This document shows positions 19,874-28,503 of a stretch of DNA of 64,000 bases, piece by piece. Below the pieces are notes generated by a model. The model had not been told where the DNA came from, ran no database searches, and saw only the letters and a list, made by a program, of their open reading frames with translations. A program made the position numbers and the translations under genes. The stretch comes from JAAEPI01 sp965212145 (lineage in GTDB: Bacteria; Bacteroidota; Bacteroidia; Cytophagales; Cyclobacteriaceae): assembly GCA_965212145.1 (NCBI GenBank), contig CBDBUY010000004.1, positions 186,001-250,000 of the forward strand, written 5' to 3'. Within the stretch, counting starts at the first letter, position 1, and each line of letters starts with the position of its first letter.

Positions 19874-20488
19874 TGTGAAAGGTCAAGCCTTTGATTGTAC
19901 TTGCAGTTTTAGTGTGAAGTGCATGTTTTTGCCCACTCGCTTGTTTTTGAGGTGTGCGTGAGTTTTTGTTGTTAGTGGGAACGCTGTAGTGAAGCTTTGT
20001 TGCGCTTGGTAGCTTTGGAACTGTTAGGTAGTTATGCTGAAGCGGTAGGAGTGGTAGGAAGCCGGTAGGAGCGTGTTTTTCTTGAGTAGGAGAAGGTCCC
20101 AGCTGCGCTTGAACCTGTTTTGGCAGTCCACAGACAGTTGTGACTTGTAGGAAAGAGTTTTTGGTGGTAGGAAGTGTTTTGAGAAGACACGTTTCACGCG
20201 AGTGTTTTTGCTGAGAGTTTTCGCCACGCAGGTGAGCTGCTTTGGCAGTGTTTTAACCCGAGGATGAGAAAAGGAAGCTCTGAAGATCTCGTGAAGAGAC
20301 TTGAGTACTCTTAAAGAGTACGAGCTGCCGCTCTGAGGGTTTGTGTTTGAAGCATAGTAAGTTTGGGAATGCAAGCCGTAGGTTGCAGAAAAACTGTGAC
20401 CAAGCCTCCGCTTGACACACGAACTTTGGCTCAAGTGTGAGTAAAAGGGTGAGGCGTGTGCTCGCTGTCTGCTGTGCTACTTTTCACA
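19874..20488 (+). repeat. copia-A 5' LTR
   Basis: Starts TGTGAAAGGTCAAG and ends CTTTTCACA, with 5'-TG...CA-3' ends. It is repeated at 39,419-40,037. It lacks four nucleotides (AAAG) found near the start of the 3' copy. Confidence 0.9.
20424..20435 (+). other. spliced-leader-like word in copia-A 5' LTR
   Basis: CTTTGGCTCAAG matches 11 of the last 12 bases of the conserved dinoflagellate spliced leader (TTTTGGCTCAAG), 53 nt before the LTR end. The same 12-mer is in the 3' LTR at 39,973-39,984 and in both LTRs of copia-B. Confidence 0.5.
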
Positions 20489-20500
20489 TGGTAGCGGAGC
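20489..20500 (+). promoter_or_regulatory. copia-A primer binding site
   Basis: TGGTAGCGGAGC directly follows the 5' LTR. It begins with TGG, complementary to a tRNA CCA end, and resembles initiator-Met primer sites of other copia elements (TGGTATCAGAGC). Copia-B uses the identical 12 nt. Confidence 0.75.
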
Positions 20501-20551
20501 GTGGTCTCTGAACCCGCTCAGAACGATAGCTCCAGTGAGCCGTTGAAAGCA

Positions 20552-22502
20552 ATGGCTAACGCCCCTGACTCAACCCAAGTGCCTTTGCCAGAAGACGAGA
20601 ACGACTTTGACTTGTTTGGACCAGCAGACGCTGCTGGTGCAACCGGAACGAGTCAGTCTCAGCAGCCTGTTCCTCCGGGACCGGCCCAGCAACCTGTGGG
20701 AGCTCCTGCTGTGCAGCAAGTGACAGTGGGACTCGACCCTGCTATGCAGCAAATGATGCTGCAAATGATGCAGAGTCAGCAGACTATGCTGGAAATGCTG
20801 AACAAGCGTATGGACGCTGAGGAAAAGCGTCGAAAGGACCAGGAAGCTGCTCAGGCAGCTGTTGTCAACCCGTTTGGCCCTGGAGGGACTGCAGTGGGAA
20901 GTCCTACCCACGGCGGAAGCTCTGGGAGTGTGTCTGCACCGGTCGTGAGTGCCCCTTCGACATCAGGTGTTGGCAGCAACCGAGCTGAGAAGTACCTGCC
21001 TTCATTGCCGCTCATTGAGCATGGACATATGAACAAGGGCCGTGTGAAAGAGCTGGAAGAGTACCATCGGTGGTTGGAAGTTTTAGCTTCATGGTTGGCC
21101 CTCATAGATGACAACTATGTAGGAGAGCTGCGACAGGCGTTGGTGCACGACACTGACATCAAGCAGAGTATCCTGGCTGCTCCTGTGGCTTCAAGGAGTG
21201 CCAAGCTGTTTTACAATCTGCAACAGAGCTTGCAGAAGTTTGACAGAGGCATGGAGCTCGTAAGGAGTACTTCAATGCGACAGGGACAAGCTGCTTGTGG
21301 GTATGAGTGCATGCGGCAGTTGCACAATACCTTCTCTGTTGTTGCCCGCATGGAAGCCATTGCAGTGAGGGATGAAGCTCTGAAGCTTTCTGGAAAAGCC
21401 TCTGGGTACAAGAGACCTCTGGATGCGGTTCGCTTCTTAGAAGATGAATTTGGGAAAGTCGATCAGAAGCTGCATCGTTTTCCTGAATTGAAGTTAGGAA
21501 CGAGTGATCGCCATACAATTTTGCTGCAGAGCGTTTCTTTGGAGCGCCGACAATACATTGTTTTGCATGGGAAGTCTTCAAGTTGGGAAGAGCTTGTTGC
21601 GAGCATCAAGTTTTATGAGGAGCAGACCCGACTCTGCGACCCTGCTTCGAAGTTTCATGCAGTCAATGAGACTAAGAAAGGCCTCTGTTGGAATTGCGGC
21701 AAGAGTGGACATCATTCGTGGGAGTGCCCGGAACCTGCGAAGGGTAAAGGAAAAGGCCAGAAGGGTGGCGACGCTGGAAAAGGGTCCAAAGGGGCTGGCA
21801 AAGGAGAGAAGGGTTCGAAAGGCGATGGCAAGAAAGGCAAGCCTAAGGCCAAAGCCAAAGGAAAAGCCAAAGCAAAAGGAAAGTCAAAGGGTCAGAAGGG
21901 CCGTGCCGTTGAAGATGAGTCTGGTGAGCAAGTGATGAGCGTGACGAGTGTGTCTCCTCACTCGCTTCGAGCTGTAGATGATCCAGGAACAAGAAGTACT
22001 GAGCCCAATCTGAACGCCTCTAAGCCCAATAGGTTATCCATTTCGCCTGGAGAAGTTGCTAAGCTTCGGCAGAGCAATTCTTCCCGGATCAATCACCATG
22101 CGTGGTTGATAGACAGTGGGGCTACTTGTCACATTCTGTCTGTGAACGCGACTGAGTGTTATGAAATTGTCAAGCGCCATGAGGGACCTCCTCCGAGGCT
22201 AATGGATGCAAGCGACAATGAGATGTCGACAATTAGTTTGGTAGATGTCAAGGTCAAGTTTGGAAAGCTTGGCCCTGTAGTCTTGCAGAACGTTATCATC
22301 TGTGACATTGGGTTCAATGTGTTGAGTCCATGGCAGGCCTCACTGCGAGGTTGGGGTTGCTGGTTGTCCGGAGGAAACGACAGCTGCTTGACTAAGGAGA
22401 CCGCTAAGGGATCTCTTTGGGTGCCGCTTGCTAAGGAAGCCCGGAGCTGGTGGCTTTTAGCTCAGTCAGGTACACGCCGGAAGAAAGCGGCTGAACCCCA
22501 GG
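20552..22502 (+). CDS. gag: copia-A gag-protease, interrupted by SDR2
   Basis: The first ATG is at 20,552 (MANAPDSTQVPLPEDENDFD), 51 nt after the primer site. A Gln-rich helical N-terminus (QQMMLQMMQSQQTMLEMLNK) is followed by a capsid-like region with LEEYHRWLEVLASWLALIDD. A CCHC zinc knuckle, CWNCGKSGHHSWEC, lies at about residue 379, followed by a long Lys/Gly-rich tract. The aspartic protease motif AWLIDSGATCHILSV is at about residue 520. The protein makes virus-like particles and cleaves the polyprotein. At 22,502 SDR2 enters after AAEPQA. Without SDR2 the frame continues as AEPQA-MEVDRAKD at 32,324. As it stands the frame runs into repeat B2 and stops at 22,594. Confidence 0.88.
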
Positions 22503-22720
22503 CGTTTATATTAGTATCCAGCTATTCCCAAAAAGCGCAAAACATAAAGCATATCAAACGGCAAGTACATATGTGTTCGAATCATAACCAATAGATATAT
22601 ATATATAAAAATCCAACATGCAATCACTCACAGTCAGAGACGCCGCCCCCTCCTTTTTTGGTCATGGTGGAGATGCACAAGATCTGAGAGTAAGTGTATG
22701 CATGAACCGTGAGTCCCCCC
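22503..22720 (-). repeat. SDR2 repeat B2 (3' terminus)
   Basis: 218 nt from CGTTTATATTAGTATCC to GTGAGTCCCCCC, also present at 23,122-23,337 with two fewer bases in the TA run. Forms the outer end inside the copia-A gag-protease frame. Confidence 0.88.
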
Positions 22721-22739
22721 CGGCTGTTGACCCAAAGCC

Positions 22740-22991
22740 CGTATACAATATGGAGTACAGCAAGATTGGAGGATGAGCCGGAGGGCACGATCATGCAAAG
22801 TGCTAGTGAACAAGCACTACACTGCCTATGCCTTCCACGGATGTGGGAACTGCACGCTACCTACTACCCACGGCTGTGGGATCTACGCTGCCTACGACAT
22901 CCACGGGTGTGGGGACTGCACGCTACTGTATACCCACGGCTGTGGGATCTGCAAGCTACGCAGGAGCATGCCACACGGGGCGGGTGGGTGG
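22740..22991. repeat. SDR2 spacer with repeated short palindromes
   Basis: Between about 22,837 and 22,960, four palindrome-like words recur: CCACGGATGTGGG, CCCACGGCTGTGGG, CCACGGGTGTGGGG and CCCACGGCTGTGGG. They lie in a roughly 66-nt unit present twice, with ACTGCACGCTAC shared between the units. Each word can fold into a small hairpin. No gene seen. Confidence 0.65.
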
Positions 22992-23123
22992 GCTTCAGAA
23001 AACCACATGGTGCATGTTGGATTTACGCCAGCGCTTTCTTGGGCCAATAGCTGGATACATACAAACATTGAGCATGCGGAAAGCTGGTACAAAATAAACA
23101 GACTTGAGTAAACACAAGTACCG
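22992..23123 (-). repeat. SDR2 repeat A2
   Basis: 132 nt, GCTTCAGAAAACCACATGG to ACACAAGTACCG, the same as 32,192-32,323 (A1). Joined directly to B1 through the CG at 23,122-23,123. Confidence 0.88.
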
Positions 23124-23337
23124 TTTATATTAGTATCCAGCTATTCCCAAAAAGCGCAAAACATAAAGCATATCAAACGGCAAGTACATATGTGTTCGAA
23201 TCATAACCAATAGATATATATATAAAAATCCAACATGCAATCACTCACAGTCAGAGACGCCGCCCCCTCCTTTTTTGGTCATGGTGGAGATGCACAAGAT
23301 CTGAGAGTAAGTGTATGCATGAACCGTGAGTCCCCCC
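23122..23337 (-). repeat. SDR2 repeat B1
   Basis: 216-nt copy of B2, placed 137 nt after the end of pol in the sense direction. Confidence 0.88.
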
Positions 23338-23474
23338 TTTAGTTCTACCATGACCAGAAAAGGAGGCAACGCTACATTCTCCCCCAACTACAGATGTGTT
23401 GCCGACGCGCTAAGGCCAGGCCGTACCGGATCCGGCCACACGAGCACAGGCTGTGAGCCTGCTGGAGAAAGCAC

Positions 23475-26240
23475 TTACGGGGGCTGCCAAAGAAGGGGCG
23501 TACCTTCTGGGAAAACATTGACACTCCAGGGCTTTTGCCAAAGTTTTTCGATGGGGAAACGCATTCGGTGACCTATCTCCCATTCGGGGCTCAAGAATTG
23601 CACTGATTCAAGCCTGGACAACATGTCAGCTGACTCATTGCGGAAGCCTGACACGTGGTGGCAATCCAAAGTGATGGCCGTGCTGAAGGCCACCAGGGCC
23701 AATTGTTGAGCGAAAAAGCACATTGGCGAACAGGTTGTCATCAGTTTATTTATGGCGGCCTCGGCTGAGGCGTTGTCGCACATCGAGCGCACGCAGATGC
23801 GCGCTCGTCCGCCTGGCACAGATGTCGCCAGTAGCAGCACAAGTGCAATTTGGGCCAGAAGTTCGTAACACCCAATGTCACGCTGGGCGTTGTCATTCAG
23901 AGGGAGGTTTAGGCACGCAAGGTCTGCCAGAGTATATTTTTCGGAAAACCAGGCTGGAGGGCAGTTTGGCAACCTAATGTAACCGCCTATACCTATCCTA
24001 GACCCTTGCGCACATGCGTCTGCGGCCATCTCCACGCTGGAAATCCTGACTGGCATGTGAAGCAGCTGTGTAGCATGCGAATGCATACACCATTTTTCCC
24101 AGAAGAGGAGAAAGGACTTACTCTGTGTGCTGATGGTTCGCTGAGGATGCCCCGGATCTTGGATGCGCATGTGCACGCGCCGGGATGTCAAAGGGACCTG
24201 AAGCAGATCTGCTTTGCAGCGAATGGATCGGTGCCGTGCGGAAACAAGTCTTGCCTTGACTGGAATGCCGGTGCCAGGGGGCGAGCGCGCAAAACGCATG
24301 TGCTCATCGAGGTACTCATGCATCATGTGCCAATCTGTTGGATCCATGCTGAAGCTGGTTGCCGGAGGGCGGTAAAGGTCAGCGTACAAGAATGAAAGCC
24401 AAGGTCGCAGCTGTGTGCACATGTTCGTGATCCACTGGAGTAACCCTGTGGCCTTTTCCAAATCTTTGCGGGCGACCTTGGTGTCGCCCAGAAGCTTTTG
24501 AACTGCCTCCAACAAGCGTTGGACCTTTACTGATGGGACACCGAAAGTCCCAGCTCTGTAGTTGATCTGCCATCCGATCCATAACACAGAATGAGACAAC
24601 TGCAGTTTTGACCACGATATCGGTACACCGAAAGCGCCTGCGAACGCCAGGATGGCAGCACCTGACAGTGGCATAAGCGTGGCGTCTTGTGTTGCCAAGA
24701 GGTCATCGACGAACATTTTCAGCGTATGAGCTATGTACAAAAGCAAGTGCAGGGCACGAACAAACCAGGATGATAGGCGCTGCCACCATAATGCTGAGAA
24801 CGATGTACCGAACGGGCATACTTTGTACCAGAAGTACCTCTCATCCTCAGTCTTGATGCCCACAAGGCCGCGGTCCCGCTCTTTTATCCTGATGCTTTTA
24901 TGCGCCGACCGCACATCTAAAGAAAATGCTGAAATCTCTGACGTGGACTCTCTGAGAGGGTAAGAAGCCCTGACGTCCTGAATGGACGGGAGGTTGTACC
25001 GTTCATTGATGTGGCATGATTGGTTAGTCCCTGAAATGCTTCCGTCCATGATCAATCTGGATTTGCCGTTGTGCTGGAAAACCACATTCAGTTTTCCTAC
25101 TGCAAGATGCTCGCCCCACCTTTGCCGAGCTTCGGGCAAAGTGAGCTCTTCCAACCAGCCGTTCTCGATTTCTGTTTGGAGCAAGTTGCGCAACTCCACA
25201 GGATTGTCGCGCGCACCCTGCCAATTTGTTTCGCACACTTGCAAACCAGAGACGTCAACATCCGAACTGGCGTCAGATGTGGGCATGAACACATCGCTCC
25301 TAGGAATGTCCTGAAAGTGCCCGGTCGGCACGCCGGACATCAAGGCCGGCCACAGGGCCTCGTCTTTGTCTTGCATGACATGTGCGAGGGCCTGCATGGC
25401 AAAGAGGCTATAGGGCTGACCATCATGTGGCTGCCACGAGATGTTCGCTAGACCATGTTTGCAGAACAATGAGTCAAACAACGCCCGAATTTGTTCAATC
25501 TCTGACTGATCGAATAAAGGCGTGTCGCGCTGTTCTTGCACATGTTGTCGCAGGCGCTGTGGCGCGTGCCACTGCAAGAGCAATGCGAACAGTGGTTGCC
25601 GCACCTCTTTCATGACATCGGGGCAGTTGGCATGCGGTACGCTCCAATCAGGTAATGAATGGATGCCACCTCCGTCTTGACATGCCCGCGGCATTTCATT
25701 TGCCTTTTTGATTGGATTCAAACAGGGCAGCTGGCAAATTTGGACATCGCACGGATGGGCACAAGGAGAGAACAAAGGCAAGCAAGTGCAAGCGTATGCA
25801 TCGCACAGTTGAGCCGGGAATTCTGCCGTCAACTTGGAAAGACGCGTGCCGGACGCGTCCCTTTTGCCGCGTACTTCCTCGTGGGCGTCCGGTCCGTGCT
25901 GGCAACACCCTGATAACGCACGTAGCTCCCTGTAGCTTGAAACAAACAACCACCGCTTATAGATGTTCATTCCGTATTTACATGCAGGAATGACATTCAA
26001 GTCGGCCTGAATGCGTCTCATGAAGGCAGTAGCTTCTGGCTCCAGCCACGCTAGGGAGTTCACTGGGTGGGCAAGCACAACATGGCCGCCTGCTGCATAC
26101 ACCGCCTCCAATGTGGCCACACAACGGACGAACAAAGTGCGGCTGGCCCTGTGCCGTTGTTGTTCCTCTACTGAGAGGCCTGGCAAATCTTGCATGTGCT
26201 CGGGGGTCCTGATGGGCTTGGGGCCCGGAGCCTCGGCGAG
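23475..26240 (-). CDS. pol: SDR2 pol part 2: end of methyltransferase, reverse transcriptase, RNase H
   Basis: About 906 codons. It begins inside the methyltransferase-like domain started by the preceding frame, with AAGGHVVLAHPVNSLAW and WLFVSSYRELRALSGCCQHG. It then passes a long linker to the RT: SRLIMDGSISGTNQSCHINE, ISAFSLDVRSAHKSIRIKE (first Asp), YKVCPFGTSFSALWWQRL and MFVDDLLATQD (F-V-D-D). RNase H follows, with SSVEMAADACAQGSRIG, DIGCYELLAQIALVLLL, SMCDNASAEAAINKL and HHVSGFRNESADMLSRLE, so the acidic residues are present. It copies the element RNA to DNA. The break from the upstream frame lies near 26,200-26,240, next to a G/C-rich run. It could be an inactivating indel, a sequence error or a programmed shift. 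Confidence 0.85.
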   Translation of the reverse strand, partial: LAEAPGPKPIRTPEHMQDLPGLSVEEQQRHRASRTLFVRCVATLEAVYAAGGHVVLAHPVNSLAWLEPEATAFMRRIQADLNVIPACKYGMNIYKRWLFVSSYRELRALSGCCQHGPDAHEEVRGKRDASGTRLSKLTAEFPAQLCDAYACTCLPLFSPCAHPCDVQICQLPCLNPIKKANEMPRACQDGGGIHSLPDWSVPHANCPDVMKEVRQPLFALLLQWHAPQRLRQHVQEQRDTPLFDQSEIEQIRALFDSLFCKHGLANISWQPHDGQPYSLFAMQALAHVMQDKDEALWPALMSGVPTGHFQDIPRSDVFMPTSDASSDVDVSGLQVCETNWQGARDNPVELRNLLQTEIENGWLEELTLPEARQRWGEHLAVGKLNVVFQHNGKSRLIMDGSISGTNQSCHINERYNLPSIQDVRASYPLRESTSEISAFSLDVRSAHKSIRIKERDRGLVGIKTEDERYFWYKVCPFGTSFSALWWQRLSSWFVRALHLLLYIAHTLKMFVDDLLATQDATLMPLSGAAILAFAGAFGVPISWSKLQLSHSVLWIGWQINYRAGTFGVPSVKVQRLLEAVQKLLGDTKVARKDLEKATGLLQWITNMCTQLRPWLSFLYADLYRPPATSFSMDPTDWHMMHEYLDEHMRFARSPPGTGIPVKARLVSARHRSIRCKADLLQVPLTSRRVHMRIQDPGHPQRTISTQSKSFLLFWEKWCMHSHATQLLHMPVRISSVEMAADACAQGSRIGIGGYIRLPNCPPAWFSEKYTLADLACLNLPLNDNAQRDIGCYELLAQIALVLLLATSVPGGRARICVRSMCDNASAEAAINKLMTTCSPMCFFAQQLALVAFSTAITLDCHHVSGFRNESADMLSRLESVQFLSPEWEIGHRMRFPIEKLWQKPWSVNVFPEGTPLLWQPP

Positions 26241-27303
26241 TGTACTCTATGCACTCAGGCGACGCATGAGCCAGCTGAACCCTGCCAGATCCAGCGACCC
26301 GCATGACACGGTCGAACACTGCATCGTCCAGGAGGTCTTGATCCGACCCGCGCAGGACGTCAACTGATATGACGGACACGCCTGTAGCAAGAAAGGCCTT
26401 GGACAAAGGTCTGTTCGGACCGCAACACAACTCCATGAAGACGTTGCCCTCAACTGCATCATGCGAGGGGGGAAGAGGCGCAGAAGGCAGGCCAGGCAGC
26501 CCTGGGTCAAAAAATGCCGCTTTTGATTGCGCCTGGCCCGGCAAAACTTCTGCCTGACTGGTGACGCCGCACTCCGCCGAAAGTGAAAGAGTCGCAGGCG
26601 TTGAACACAGGGGCGCAATATCGGGGAGAGGAAAATCCAACGATTGCAGGTGCCTGAAATCTGGCTCGCCCAAACTAGACCAGTTGCCTGATGTATAGGC
26701 GGTCAAAACCCACCTGTCTCCCGTCCAAGGAGCGGAGCAGTGGAGCCTGCGGCCATCAAAAGCGAGGCCCTGGCGCCGAGTGGATATCAACTTTCCCCGG
26801 GGAGACTGGTCAGCTGTGGAATCTGGGGGCGGCACCAGAGGCAGATCTGGAAAGTCATCTTGAGAACACTGCACCCAGACGCAGCCTCCATCAAATGGGC
26901 CTAGGCTTATGGTGTAGTTGAGGGAACCCGCTAGATTCTGATCCTGATGAACATGTGCAAACTCGTTGTGAGACACGCAAAAACTCGACCAGCAACCAGC
27001 GGGGAAGACGTGCTGTAAGAATTGGTTGATGTAACGGACAAAGAACGGCTGTTGCAAAGTCCGCTGACACAAACCTACTAGAGAGGGTCTGGACCCAAAG
27101 TTGAAATAACTGGCTTGAGCGCCTTGACCAAGCACAGATTTGCGAAGCAATGTTGCTTGACCGGAGCATTCCTGCTGCAGCACTGATAAACAGGTCTCGA
27201 AGGAAAAATCAGCCGACTCCAACGCCTGAGCTGAAGTGACTGCCCCATCGCCCCTGCCCGTGCGGACATCTGAGTCATCCGTCGTCGCGCCGACGTCCCA
27301 TAG
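25978..27303 (-). CDS. SDR2 pol part 1: 2OG-Fe(II) oxygenase fused to methyltransferase-like domain
   Basis: This frame is open from the codon after the gag TGA (LWDVGATTDDSDVRTG onward) for about 440 codons and has no ATG at its start. Counting from the TTG at 27,222, residues about 60-180 look like a 2-oxoglutarate/Fe(II) oxygenase. HNEFAHVHQDQNLAGSLNYT gives the HxD iron ligands, followed by GPFDGGCVWVQ. LAFDGRRLHCSAPWTGDRW supplies the distal His and a conserved Arg that would bind 2OG. From about 255, VFMELCCGPNRPLSKAFLA, SVISVDVLRGSDQDLLDD and AHASPECIEYTRRGSG match the SAM, acidic and S/P-x-C motifs of a DNA methyltransferase-like domain. The frame is then lost near 26,220 and the domain continues in the next frame. 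The fusion could write and oxidise a base modification; that role is inferred. Confidence 0.75.
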   Translation of the reverse strand, partial: LWDVGATTDDSDVRTGRGDGAVTSAQALESADFSFETCLSVLQQECSGQATLLRKSVLGQGAQASYFNFGSRPSLVGLCQRTLQQPFFVRYINQFLQHVFPAGCWSSFCVSHNEFAHVHQDQNLAGSLNYTISLGPFDGGCVWVQCSQDDFPDLPLVPPPDSTADQSPRGKLISTRRQGLAFDGRRLHCSAPWTGDRWVLTAYTSGNWSSLGEPDFRHLQSLDFPLPDIAPLCSTPATLSLSAECGVTSQAEVLPGQAQSKAAFFDPGLPGLPSAPLPPSHDAVEGNVFMELCCGPNRPLSKAFLATGVSVISVDVLRGSDQDLLDDAVFDRVMRVAGSGRVQLAHASPECIEYTRRGSGPQAHQDPRAHARFARPLSRGTTTAQGQPHFVRPLCGHIGGGVCSRRPCCACPPSELPSVAGARSYCLHETHSGRLECHSCM

Positions 27304-27306
27304 TCA
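27304..27306 (-). promoter_or_regulatory. in-frame TGA CTA between SDR2 gag and pol (candidate readthrough stop)
   Basis: Gag ends AAC TGA CTA TGG and the same frame stays open into the oxygenase domain. UGA followed by CUA is the best-known strong readthrough context in viral and animal mRNAs. SDR1 also has a single TGA at its gag/pol boundary. Confidence 0.65.
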
Positions 27307-28494
27307 GTTTGCGTGGTTCCTGTGAAGGTAAGCTGGATGTTTGCCGAGGCATGGCTTGCCGTCACTGGCAGGGATGGGACACAAGTGCTCGAATTTGCAA
27401 TTTTCAAAGCGGCAGCCCTCCTTGGTTGAGTACCCTCTGCAAAGGATGCGTTTTCCTTTGACAGGATCTTGGAAGTGCAAAACCCACTGATTTGGCTGCC
27501 GCCCTTTGGCTGAAGGAGAAAAACCATTGCCTTTGCCTTTGCCTTTCCCCGTATGGGGAGCCTTCCCAAAGCCCTTGCCATGAAATGGAAGTTTGGGGAT
27601 TGATGGTCTGGGCTGTAAAAGGCTTGCTAGGTCGCCTCGTACATCGCACACTTCTGTCAATGCATCATTCAAGCTCCAATTGTGCACGTTGACCAGGTCG
27701 CCGAGCAATTCCCACATTTTGCGATCCGCGAACTGCATCTCTTCAAGGGTCAACTGGCGAAGTCCTGATCCTGCCTCGTGTCGTTGGAAAGCAAGCTTCA
27801 CGAATTTCCTTTCGTACATACGCAGATTATGCAAGTGGGCCGTCCCGAGCAAGGCGAACGATGTGCTCACAAGACTGAGAATACCTTGGACAAACCCGTG
27901 GCCCACCTGACCCTGAGGTAGTTCACGACAGGGGATCTCGTCGTAGAACAATTCTTCTAACCTCGGCACTTTCGCCGGACGTTTCAAGGAAATTGCTTCC
28001 TCCTGGGCTCGCGAGAGTCTGTGTTTCCATGCTATCCAACGCAATTCACCAGCTTGTGACAGCTTTGATGCGAGAGCCATCATTCTGTTGCTGGGCATGC
28101 AATCAGCGTCCAGGATTTCTCCCGGATAGGAGGACGCGAATGTCCGTCTGAGCTGATTGATAGCCTCCCCTGACAATTTCGGTGGGAACGGCTCGCTCCA
28201 TGTGGAGGAGGCCGGATTTGCAGAGGTCGAGGCGCCTGGAACTGCCCTCGAGTTGCCACAGCGCTCCCATAGCAGTCTCAAAGAGGCTAGCAGACGGACC
28301 CGCTCCGGCCCTGATGATGGGATCGGCGAGTCGGCCAACAGATCTTCCAGGGCCTTGTCAAGGCCCTCCCTTGCAGTAGCAATGCAAGCGAACAACTCTG
28401 TGTTCAAGCCATCCAAACATGAGATGTACTCCTCTGGCACCTTGCAACTCGTTGCCAGCGCGAGCAGATCCGGATCTCCTGTTGGCAGGGCCAT
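27304..28494 (-). CDS. gag: SDR2 gag-like protein with CCCH zinc finger
   Basis: About 396 residues from the ATG at 28,494 (MALPTGDPDLLALATSCKVP). The N-terminal half is helical (LDKALEDLLADS, SPGEI/YPGEILDADCMPSNRM). The middle has FLSLVS-like and KFVKLAFQRHEAG stretches found in gag of related dinoflagellate elements. The C-terminus has a Gly/Lys linker with KGKGKGNGFSPSAKG, then RILCRGYSTKEGCRFENCKF and EHLC, a CCCH-type finger, and CLGKHPAYLHRNHAN. It likely binds and packages the RNA. The frame continues into pol across one TGA. Gag is separated from the upstream recombinase by about 870 nt. Confidence 0.72.
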   Translation of the reverse strand: MALPTGDPDLLALATSCKVPEEYISCLDGLNTELFACIATAREGLDKALEDLLADSPIPSSGPERVRLLASLRLLWERCGNSRAVPGASTSANPASSTWSEPFPPKLSGEAINQLRRTFASSYPGEILDADCMPSNRMMALASKLSQAGELRWIAWKHRLSRAQEEAISLKRPAKVPRLEELFYDEIPCRELPQGQVGHGFVQGILSLVSTSFALLGTAHLHNLRMYERKFVKLAFQRHEAGSGLRQLTLEEMQFADRKMWELLGDLVNVHNWSLNDALTEVCDVRGDLASLLQPRPSIPKLPFHGKGFGKAPHTGKGKGKGNGFSPSAKGRQPNQWVLHFQDPVKGKRILCRGYSTKEGCRFENCKFEHLCPIPASDGKPCLGKHPAYLHRNHAN

Positions 28495-28503
28495 CACTAG
28501 CAA

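Noticed and set aside
22570..22590. Pol III B box in SDR2 repeat B (GTTCGAATC)
   Set aside because: Only nine bases match, no A box lies upstream, and the surrounding sequence does not fold as a tRNA.
22503..23123. A separate 620-bp non-autonomous element (B2-spacer-A2) next to a full-length copy
   Set aside because: Possible, but the same pieces fit the known A1-ORFs-B1A2-B2 plan, and SDR1 shows the identical arrangement independently.
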